Part shown: piece by piece, positions 17,298-23,891 of the stretch | Layout of the letters: each line of letters starts with the position of its first letter | How positions within the stretch are numbered: the first letter of the stretch is position 1 | Assembly: GCA_019117605.1 (NCBI GenBank) | Contig: DWZK01000082.1 | Coordinates: 1-56,569 of the forward strand | Source of the DNA: Candidatus Intestinimonas stercoravium | Lineage (GTDB): Bacteria; Bacillota; Clostridia; Oscillospirales; Oscillospiraceae | Reading direction: 5' to 3' | DNA: 56,569 bases | Made by a program: the position numbers and the translations under genes | Notes under the pieces: model-generated | What the model was told of the DNA's origin: nothing | Database searches by the model: none | What the model saw: the letters and a program-made list of their open reading frames with translations, nothing else

Positions 17298-17378
17298 ATG
17301 AAACAGCACCGCTTCTGGGCATGGGCCGCGGTCCTCTGCATGCTCATGTGCATGTACACCGGCAAGGCCCGCAAATGA
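17298..17378 (+). CDS. Possible 26-residue membrane micropeptide
   Basis: MKQHRFWAWAAVLCMLMCMY followed by a GKARK tail: a short basic N-end, one hydrophobic helix with two cysteines, and a basic end. A purine-rich SD (AAGGGGGG) is 7 bases upstream. It sits between the HMA gene (14 bases away) and the shared terminator. Small size makes this tentative; no family recognised. Confidence 0.45.
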   Translation: MKQHRFWAWAAVLCMLMCMYTGKARK

Positions 17379-17390
17379 CGTGCGGACGGC

Positions 17391-17428
17391 AAAAAGGGAG
17401 CCCTTCCAGATGGAAGGGCTCCCTTTTT
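17391..17428. terminator. Bidirectional terminator (metal operon and secG)
   Basis: AAAAAGGGAGCCCTTCCA and TGGAAGGGCTCCCTTTTT form a symmetric hairpin with A/T ends on both sides, placed between convergent genes. Confidence 0.9.
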
Positions 17429-17453
17429 CGCGTCTGTCTCGTTTTCCGCCGTC

Positions 17454-17690
17454 TCAGATGAGGCAGAGCACCAGGGTGAGGACCATGAACAGGATGGCCA
17501 CCCACTTGGTCCAGCGGGCCAGCTTGGCATCCCAGCTCTTGGCCTTGTTCTTGGACAGGAAGGTGTCCGCGCCGCCGGCGATCGCGCCGGAGAGGCCCGC
17601 GCTCTTGCCGGACTGGGCCAGCACCACGAAGGTGAGGAACAAGGCCGCCAGCACCTGGATGATAGTGAGCACCAACGTAAGCGTCGTCAT
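17454..17690 (-). CDS. secG: Preprotein translocase subunit SecG
   Basis: 78 residues with two transmembrane helices (about residues 4-24 and 58-77) joined by the conserved loop VVLAQSGKSAGLSGAIAGGA and the DTFLSKNKAKS segment. SecG stimulates SecA-driven export through SecYEG. Normal length. SD AAAGGAACG upstream. Confidence 0.95.
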   Translation of the reverse strand: MTTLTLVLTIIQVLAALFLTFVVLAQSGKSAGLSGAIAGGADTFLSKNKAKSWDAKLARWTKWVAILFMVLTLVLCLI

Positions 17691-17772
17691 AGAAGATCAT
17701 CGTTCCTTTCAGCGCCCGTCCGGGGCGCATTTCTTGACAAAACAGGGCGCATATGCCCATACAGTATTTTAT

Positions 17773-17801
17773 ATGATACCACAGTCCCACTGGAAATGCA
17801 A
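17773..17801 (-). promoter_or_regulatory. Likely promoter of secG
   Basis: On the minus strand TTGCAT, 17-base spacer, TATCAT. It leaves a leader of about 75 bases; nothing clear is visible from 17802 to the sigma-factor gene at 18014. Confidence 0.5.
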
Positions 17802-18013
17802 GTCCCAGTTTGAACGGCCCCCTCGGGCCGCGGGGATGGCGCGGGGCCCCGGGGGCCTCATGCCCGCAGCCCTCTCCCCCGGCGGCCTGCATACATTCCT
17901 GCCCCGGTATGTTATGATATCCATGGAAGAAAGATCGGGAGAAGCTGTAAGGTCCGCCTTCGAAAGTTGTGTATATAGGTGAACGGACAAATATGGGAGC
18001 GAGGTGGCGGGAG

Positions 18014-18574
18014 ATGGAGGACACGGCGATCGTCCAATTGTACTGGGACAGGGATGAACGGGCGATACTTGCCACATCACAGAAATACGGAGACCACTGT
18101 ATGTCGATCGCCAAGAACATATTGGGCGATCGGGAGGATGCCGAGGAGTGCGTCAACGACACCTATCTGCACGCATGGAACGCCATCCCTCCGCACCGGC
18201 CCAGGATCCTGTCCGCCTTCCTGGGGAAGCTCACTAGGAACCTGTCGTTCAACCTCTACAAGCGCAATACCGCCCTCAAGCGGGGCGGGGGGAACGCCGC
18301 CGCCGTTTTGGAGGAGATCGCCGGGCTGGTGTCCGGCACAGACAGCGTGGAGCGGGAGATCGACCGCAGGGAGCTCGTACGCGCGATAGACGCTTTCCTG
18401 GCCGGGCTCCCGGCCGACAAGCGGAGGCTCTTCGTCTGCCGGTACTGGTATCTCGACAGCATCTCCAGCATCGCGTCCCGGTCAGGGATGACCGAGGGCC
18501 ATGTCTCCGTGACGCTCTGGCGTCTCCGCGGGAAGCTGCACGAGCATCTCTTGGAAAGGGGGTTCGAACTGTGA
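18014..18574 (+). CDS. Sigma-70 family (ECF-like) RNA polymerase sigma factor
   Basis: 186 residues, started at MEDTAIVQLYWDRDERAI because GAGGTGG lies 6 bases upstream; an in-frame frame extends further upstream without an SD. Region 2 shows AILATSQKYGDHCMSIAKNI, GDREDAEECVNDTYLHAWNA and the -10-recognition helix; region 4 shows LPADKRRLFVCRYWYLDSIS and a helix-turn-helix. This is the clostridial group with a 'YWYxxSI' region 4, usually paired with a membrane partner, as here: the next gene overlaps by 4 bases. Confidence 0.9.
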   Translation: MEDTAIVQLYWDRDERAILATSQKYGDHCMSIAKNILGDREDAEECVNDTYLHAWNAIPPHRPRILSAFLGKLTRNLSFNLYKRNTALKRGGGNAAAVLEEIAGLVSGTDSVEREIDRRELVRAIDAFLAGLPADKRRLFVCRYWYLDSISSIASRSGMTEGHVSVTLWRLRGKLHEHLLERGFEL

Positions 18575-19296
18575 GGGAAGAGACGTTCTTCGAAGTCCTC
18601 GGCGATATCCGTGAAGAGTATGTGCAGGAGGCCAGGGCGGAGCGCGGCGCCAGACGGTCCGGCTGGATGAGATGGGGCGCCGTCGCGGCTTGTCTGTGTG
18701 TCCTTCTCGCAGTGTCCCTTCTCGCCCCTCCTGCCCCCCATGTCGTCACCGCGTCAGGCTCTTTGACGATCACCGCTCATGCCGCGCCCCTCGATGGGGG
18801 GCTGACGGTGCAGGAAGGGGTCGGCTTCCCACTGGACGAGGACTGGAGCCCCTTTATGAGCAGTCTGCCGGGGCTCCCGCTGAGACTGACCGATGCCGGG
18901 CATCCCGATGCCACCTTTGAAGTGTCCGCCGAAGGCGGGACGCTGCTCCTCTGGAGCGGCGATGAGATCACCTATCCGGGATCCCCATATATCGCCGGGA
19001 ACGGCTCCACCGTCTATTGGGCCAGCCGCTCTCAGAGCCGGGAGAGCGGTCCGGCGGGGGACGCATATATCGACATCGTGATCCGGGAGGAGGCGAACAT
19101 CATCGGATATGCTGTTATCCAAATATACACCGAAGACGCCGGAGATGGACTGCAAAACTACTATGCCAAGCTGCTCGAGTCGGTGTCTTTCCCGCTGGTG
19201 GACGGGAAGTATCAGCGGATAACTTCTGGATACGTCGCATCTGAACTAGAGCGGATCAAGGGCGGGGCCGCAGGAGACCGCGCGGGACAGCCGTAG
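18571..19296 (+). CDS. Membrane protein, probable anti-sigma partner
   Basis: 241 residues, GTG start overlapping the sigma-factor stop (GTGA). A short cytoplasmic N-terminal segment (REETFFEVLGDIREEYVQEA) precedes a single transmembrane helix (WGAVAACLCVLLAVSLLA) and a ~180-residue extracytoplasmic domain. This topology and the translational coupling fit an anti-sigma or signal-sensing partner. No zinc-binding anti-sigma motif is present and the outside domain is not one I recognise. Confidence 0.7.
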   Translation: MREETFFEVLGDIREEYVQEARAERGARRSGWMRWGAVAACLCVLLAVSLLAPPAPHVVTASGSLTITAHAAPLDGGLTVQEGVGFPLDEDWSPFMSSLPGLPLRLTDAGHPDATFEVSAEGGTLLLWSGDEITYPGSPYIAGNGSTVYWASRSQSRESGPAGDAYIDIVIREEANIIGYAVIQIYTEDAGDGLQNYYAKLLESVSFPLVDGKYQRITSGYVASELERIKGGAAGDRAGQP

Positions 19297-19368
19297 GCGG
19301 CGGGGGCGCGTCTCTGTCCGGTCCGCCGCGGGCCGCCCGAGGTCCGGAGGCCCCGGGCCCATATCCGG

Positions 19369-21231
19369 CTATCCGTCTCCCCTGGCGATGCGGCGGCTCC
19401 CGAAGAACGTGGCCAGGAAGTAGGCCCCATAGACCACCAGGATGAAGGCGGCGGTGATCGCGGAGCTGGCCGCCGTGTCCACACGCCCCACCTCGGCGAT
19501 CACCGCGTTGGCCGCCGTCATGCCTACGGCGGCGTGGACCACCGCCAAAGCCAGCGGGAGGAAGAAGGCCAGGGACACCTGGGCGAACACCGCCCGGTCA
19601 CGCATCCCCTCCGGCGCGCCCAGCCTGGAGAGGGTCTGATACCGGCTCTGGTCGTCCGCCGCCTGGGAGAGCTGCTGGAGGGCCAGCACCGCCGCCGCGG
19701 CGATGAGGAACACCATCCCCAGATAGAGGCCCATGAAGAGCGCCATGAGCTTGGTGCCCATGTTCTCCATATAGACCTGGATGCGGGTGCCCAGCCGGTA
19801 GGACCCGGTCTGGGAGAAGCCGGGGGACGCCACAGCGGCCTGGAGGCGCTCCTCGGCGGTCTGCCGGTCCCCGGCGTAGTTGCCCGCGAAGAGCTGCCGC
19901 CGGACGGAGAGCTCCGCCGCCGTCCGGTCCGGCACCACCAGGTAGCCCGTGAAGCCGGTGGGGCCGCTGGCCAGGGGCTCCTCCCGGTACTGGGGGAGCT
20001 CCCCCTCCTCGAGGCCCGGGCGGCCCTGGAGGGCCATGAGGGCGTTATAGTCGCTCAGGGCGACGGCCACGTCCGGGACCTCCCCGCCGGGGGCGGAGAG
20101 CCCCGGGTCGTTGTAGTAGAGCGGGCAGAGCCAGGCGCCGCGCAGCGCCTCCTCTGTGTCGAAGCCGTTCGCCGTGAGCAGGGACGGGATATCCACCTGT
20201 TCCGTGTCCCCGCTGTAGTTCTGGATGGTGAAGTCGTAGGGGGCGGCGGCATCCGTGTTGGACTCGATGGTATCATTGAGGCCCACACAGCAGGCGGTGA
20301 CCCCGATGGCCAGCAGCAGCAGGAGGCAGATCGCCGTCATGGACACATAGGTGGTGTGGATGCGGCTGTTGAACTGCCGCAGCACGAACATGCCCAGTCC
20401 CCGGTAATAGATCCCCGTCCTCCCCTTCACCAGCCGCAGCAGGAAGCCGGAGAGGGAGCGGAAGAAGAGCAGGGTGCCCGCCGTGCCCAGGGCCAGCATC
20501 AGGAAGAAGAGGCTGTCTATCATCAGGAGGCCCCGGACCAGGAGCATGGCGTATGCCGCCCCGAGCAGGGCCGCCCCCGCCAGGAAGGTGAGCACCGAGG
20601 TCCAGAGGGGCCGCTCCTTCATCTCCTCGTTCTTCCGCGCCCCCCGGATGAGGTCGATGAGACGGGAGCGGGACACGGTCAGTCCGGTGAGGGCCATGAC
20701 CGCCAGGAAGATGGCGCCGAAGTAGAGGGCGGTCTTCCCCACCGCCTTGACCGAGAGGATGAGGCCGAAGGCCTCCTCCGTGGGGTAGGCCGAGAACATG
20801 GAGATGGTGAGCAGGCCCAGGCCGTGGGAGAGGAGGACCCCCAGCAGCAGCCCGGCGGCCAGGGCCAGCAGGCCGATCAGCAATGTCTCCAGCACCAGGA
20901 GGAGGGAGACCCGCCAGGTGGGCATCCCCAGGAGGAGATAGGTCCCCAGCTCCCGCTTCCGCCGCTTCATGAGGAAGGTGTTGGCGTAGAGCACCAGCCC
21001 CGCCAGCACCACCGACACGAAGGCGGAGAACACGTCCATGAGCACCAGGATGCTCTCCGCCATATAGTGGGCGGACCTGGAGAGCATCTGCATGCACCAC
21101 TGGCTCTCCAGGGAGTTGAACACGTAGAAGAGGCACACCCCGAAGGTGAGGGTGAGGAAATATACGCCGTAGTCCCGCAGGCTGCGGGACACGTTCTTCC
21201 AGGCCAGCTTACAGAACATCTGCCGCGTCAC
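19369..21231 (-). CDS. BceB-like FtsX-family ABC transporter permease
   Basis: 620 residues with ten predicted transmembrane helices: one N-terminal, a block of three (about residues 60-240), two central, a large extracellular domain (about 300-500) between them and the last three helices. This is the BceB/VraG layout of transporters that sense or remove peptide antibiotics. Conserved start LAWKNVSRSLRDYGVYFLTL. The start overlaps the ATPase gene by 23 bases. No Bce-type two-component system lies beside it, so its sensing partner may be elsewhere. Confidence 0.9.
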   Translation of the reverse strand: MTRQMFCKLAWKNVSRSLRDYGVYFLTLTFGVCLFYVFNSLESQWCMQMLSRSAHYMAESILVLMDVFSAFVSVVLAGLVLYANTFLMKRRKRELGTYLLLGMPTWRVSLLLVLETLLIGLLALAAGLLLGVLLSHGLGLLTISMFSAYPTEEAFGLILSVKAVGKTALYFGAIFLAVMALTGLTVSRSRLIDLIRGARKNEEMKERPLWTSVLTFLAGAALLGAAYAMLLVRGLLMIDSLFFLMLALGTAGTLLFFRSLSGFLLRLVKGRTGIYYRGLGMFVLRQFNSRIHTTYVSMTAICLLLLLAIGVTACCVGLNDTIESNTDAAAPYDFTIQNYSGDTEQVDIPSLLTANGFDTEEALRGAWLCPLYYNDPGLSAPGGEVPDVAVALSDYNALMALQGRPGLEEGELPQYREEPLASGPTGFTGYLVVPDRTAAELSVRRQLFAGNYAGDRQTAEERLQAAVASPGFSQTGSYRLGTRIQVYMENMGTKLMALFMGLYLGMVFLIAAAAVLALQQLSQAADDQSRYQTLSRLGAPEGMRDRAVFAQVSLAFFLPLALAVVHAAVGMTAANAVIAEVGRVDTAASSAITAAFILVVYGAYFLATFFGSRRIARGDG

Positions 21232-21979
21232 CTCCCAGCGCGCCCACTACGCCCAGGATCCGGGCGAAAAAGGTCCTGCGGTCCTCTCTGTCCTCCCGGC
21301 GGAGCTCCCGGAAGAGGGCGCCGTCCTGGATGAAGAGGATGCGGCGGCACCAGGAGGCGGTGAACGCGTCGTGGGTGACCATGAGGATGGTGGTCCCCTG
21401 CTCCCGGTTGAGCCAGGAGAGCTGCCGGAGGAGCTGCCCCGCCGCCCGGGAGTCCAGGGCCCCTGTGGGCTCGTCGGCCAGCACCAGGGCGGGCCTGCCC
21501 ACGATCGCCCGGGCGGCGGCCACCCGCTGCTGCTCGCCGCCGGACATCTGGTAGGGGTACTTGTCCAGCACCCCCTCCAGGCCCAGCAGGGCGGCGGTCT
21601 CCCGGGCCCGGCGCTCCACCTCCCCCGGCCGGGCCCCCTGGATGGTCAGCGCCAGGGCGATGTTCTCCAGGCCGGTGAGGGTGTCCAGCAGATCGCAGTC
21701 CTGAAAGATGAAGCCCAGCCGCTCCCGCCGGAACCGGGAGAGGGCCTTCCCCTTCATCCGGGTGATCTCGGTCCCCTCCACGGTGATGCTCCCGGACGTG
21801 GGCCGGTCGATGGTGGCGATGCAGTTCAAAAGGGTGGTCTTGCCGGAGCCGGAGGCCCCCATGATGCCGGTGAATCCCCCCTGCTCCACCTGGAAGCTCA
21901 GGTCGGACAGGGCTTTGGTGCGGCTGCCTCTGCCGCCGTAGACCTTCTCCAGATGGGAGACGGATAAGATGAGTCCCAT
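21209..21979 (-). CDS. BceA-like ABC transporter ATP-binding protein
   Basis: 256 residues. Walker A GASGSGKT near residue 41, Q-loop FIFQDCDLLD, signature YQMSGGEQQRVAAARAI, Walker B LVLADEPTGALD and the H-loop in MVTHD. Belongs to the MacB/BceA class. Its SD, AAGGAGGT, lies inside a perfect 14-bp inverted repeat (21988-22026), which may control translation. It forms a transporter with the overlapping permease gene and follows the SEDS-like and PadR genes on the same strand. Confidence 0.93.
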   Translation of the reverse strand: MGLILSVSHLEKVYGGRGSRTKALSDLSFQVEQGGFTGIMGASGSGKTTLLNCIATIDRPTSGSITVEGTEITRMKGKALSRFRRERLGFIFQDCDLLDTLTGLENIALALTIQGARPGEVERRARETAALLGLEGVLDKYPYQMSGGEQQRVAAARAIVGRPALVLADEPTGALDSRAAGQLLRQLSWLNREQGTTILMVTHDAFTASWCRRILFIQDGALFRELRREDREDRRTFFARILGVVGALGGDAADVL

Positions 21980-21987
21980 AAAAAGCG

Positions 21988-22026
21988 ACCTCCTTCGTGA
22001 TGCTCTCAGCTTATCACGAAGGAGGT
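21988..22026 (-). promoter_or_regulatory. Hairpin that sequesters the BceA ribosome binding site
   Basis: On the mRNA, ACCTCCTTCGTGAT pairs perfectly with ATCACGAAGGAGGT across an 11-base loop. The second arm holds the whole Shine-Dalgarno sequence, about 7 bases before the start codon. It could block translation until opened, or, as DNA, be a palindromic operator. Confidence 0.7.
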
Positions 22027-22078
22027 AAGCAGCTCTTGAGAAAAAGTGAAAAAAGGATAAAGATCTTCTGACGCCGCC

Positions 22079-23422
22079 TCACTCCCTCCGGCGGCGGTAT
22101 TCGATGCGGAGCCGTCCCCCCGCCAGGGCCAGCTCCAGCCGCTCCGGCAGGATGGGCCCGGCCGGGCCGGAGGCGCCGTCCCGCAGGAGGGCGTCCATCC
22201 GGAACACGGAGAGGAGGCCCCCCAGCAGGGCGGCGTCCAGCACCAGATAGGTCCCGCCGTAGGAGAGGAAGGGCAGGGAGAGGGGCGCGCCGGGCCACCA
22301 TCCCATGTTGAAAAGGAGGTACACCGCCCCCTGGAGCAGCAGGGGCAGCAGGCAGGAGAGAGCCAGCAGCTTCCCGCTCCGGCTGTGGAGCCGGCCGATC
22401 CGCCGCAGCAGCAGGGCTGCGGTGAGCAGGAGGAGCAGCGCGGCGGCGGCGAACACCCACCTCCCCCACTGCCGGGCCAGGAAGGCCAGCAGGTAGTCGC
22501 TGCCGTTGTCGATCGGGCTGCGGAGGACCCGCCCCGGGTCCTCCCGCAGGGACAGGTAGAGGAAGCCCGCCCCCACAGGGTCTGTCTCCGGGTGGAGGAA
22601 GGCCGAGAGCCACCGGGCCCCATGGGAGCTCCCGGCCGCCCCGCACAGGGCCCCCAGAGCGCCGGCGGGCCCCCAGGCCAGCAGGAGCCCCCTCCCTCGC
22701 CCGGCCCGGGACCAGCCCAGCCACACCGCCGCCCCCAGGATCAGCAGCATGGACAGGAGGGAGACGGTGAATGCGGTGAAGTTGGGGACGGCCAGGGCGG
22801 GCAGGCAGAGGAGCACCGCCGCCGCCCCACAGAAGAGCGCCGTCCAACCGCCCCGGTCTCGGAGGCGGCAGAGGCAGGCGGTGTAGAGGACGGGCAGCAG
22901 CAGGGACCAATAGCTTTGTATGGACCACATCCGGATCTGGGAGGGCAGGCCCAGCAGGAGGGCCCCCAGGCAGCCCAACAGGAGCAGGGCCGGGGCGGTC
23001 CACCGCCGCCGGAGGAGGCGCGTGCAGTCGGAGAGCCACGCCGCCCCCAGCGCCGCCAGGGCCGCCAGCGCGTTCTCCGCCTGCCGGGCGTAGTGTTCCA
23101 TCATCCAGGCCTCCCCCTCCCGGTATACGAGATACTGGAGGTACACCCCCGCCAGGAGGAGCAGGAGGGCCCCCAGGGCCAGTTCCCAGCGGCAGTCCGG
23201 CCGGTGGAGCCGGTCCAGGTCCCGGCCCACTGCCTCCGGGTCCCCCATCTCGGCCACGGCCCGCTCCAGGGCCTCCTCTTCCCCCATGCCCTGTGCCCGG
23301 TAGTCGGCGGCCTGGTCATCGATGTGGGCGGCGAGCTCCTCCAGCAGGGGCCGTCGGGCCCGCCGCCAGCGGATCCGGGCCCCCACTGCGGAGAGATACG
23401 CCTGTACGGCCTCATGCGCCAC
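22079..23422 (-). CDS. SEDS-like (FtsW/RodA/SpoVE) protein with N-terminal permease-prefix domain
   Basis: 447 residues. Residues ~1-70 form a helical HAAS/permease-prefix domain (LLEELAAHIDDQAADYRAQG, ALERAVAEMGDPEAV), usually seen in front of membrane proteins regulated by PadR. About ten transmembrane helices follow, with SEDS motifs such as SPIDNGSDYLLAFLARQWG and the C-terminal GWWPGAPLSLPFLSYGGTYL. The acidic pair that normally follows in catalytic members (FxxxxEExG) is ARQWG here, so glycosyltransferase activity is doubtful. It overlaps padR by 11 bases. A role in sporulation or envelope stress is possible but unproven. Confidence 0.8.
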   Translation of the reverse strand: MAHEAVQAYLSAVGARIRWRRARRPLLEELAAHIDDQAADYRAQGMGEEEALERAVAEMGDPEAVGRDLDRLHRPDCRWELALGALLLLLAGVYLQYLVYREGEAWMMEHYARQAENALAALAALGAAWLSDCTRLLRRRWTAPALLLLGCLGALLLGLPSQIRMWSIQSYWSLLLPVLYTACLCRLRDRGGWTALFCGAAAVLLCLPALAVPNFTAFTVSLLSMLLILGAAVWLGWSRAGRGRGLLLAWGPAGALGALCGAAGSSHGARWLSAFLHPETDPVGAGFLYLSLREDPGRVLRSPIDNGSDYLLAFLARQWGRWVFAAAALLLLLTAALLLRRIGRLHSRSGKLLALSCLLPLLLQGAVYLLFNMGWWPGAPLSLPFLSYGGTYLVLDAALLGGLLSVFRMDALLRDGASGPAGPILPERLELALAGGRLRIEYRRRRE

Positions 23423-23750
23423 AGTACGCGCCCCCCTCCAGCACCCCGCGCACTCCGGCGGCGTAGGCGTCCCACCGGGCCTTCTGTTCCTCCAGGGCGG
23501 CCCGGCCCGCCGGGGTGATGGCGTAGTAGCGCCTGGCCCGGTTCTTGGCGACCTCGTCCCGGGAGGTGACCCAGCCCTCCCGCTCCAGGCCGTGGAGCAG
23601 CGGATACAGGGTCCCCGCCTTCAGATCGAACACATGGTCGGACTGCTCCCGCAGGGTGGCGATCATCTCGTAACCGTACATCTCTTTCCGGGACAGGAGG
23701 GAGAGCAGCAGCATCTCGGTCCCCCCGGGCATCCCCTTTTCCCTCGGCAT
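23412..23750 (-). CDS. PadR-family transcriptional regulator
   Basis: 112 residues with the PadR winged helix: EMLLLSLLSRKEMYGYEMI, then the recognition region LKAGTLYPLLHGLEREGWVT and the wing RRYYAITPAG. A short C-terminal helix replaces the longer dimerisation domain, as in subfamily 2. It starts an operon with the SEDS-like gene, probably continuing into BceAB. The family usually autoregulates, and the AT-rich palindromic promoter upstream fits that. Confidence 0.92.
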   Translation of the reverse strand: MPREKGMPGGTEMLLLSLLSRKEMYGYEMIATLREQSDHVFDLKAGTLYPLLHGLEREGWVTSRDEVAKNRARRYYAITPAGRAALEEQKARWDAYAAGVRGVLEGGAYCGA

Positions 23751-23787
23751 GGCGCCGTCTCCTTTCCTATATCGGATATCTATCTAT

Positions 23788-23815
23788 ATTATATAGGTTA
23801 TCGATATATTGTCAA
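23788..23815 (-). promoter_or_regulatory. padR promoter within AT-rich dyads
   Basis: On the minus strand TTGACA, 16-base spacer, TATAAT. The surrounding sequence (about 23769-23808) repeats ATATCGAT/ATATCCGATAT-like half sites typical of PadR operators, so autoregulation is likely. Confidence 0.7.
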
Positions 23816-23822
23816 GAAAAAG

Positions 23823-23859
23823 CCGGCCGCCCGCAGGCGCTATGCCTGCGGGCGGCCGG
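23823..23859 (-). terminator. Terminator of the CocE hydrolase genes
   Basis: CCGGCCGCCCGCAGGC pairs with GCCTGCGGGCGGCCGG. On the minus strand it runs into CTTTTTCTTGACA, so its T-run abuts the padR -35 box. Confidence 0.88.
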
Positions 23860-23891
23860 TGGGAAAAAGGAGAAAACGGACGTTCAGTCCA

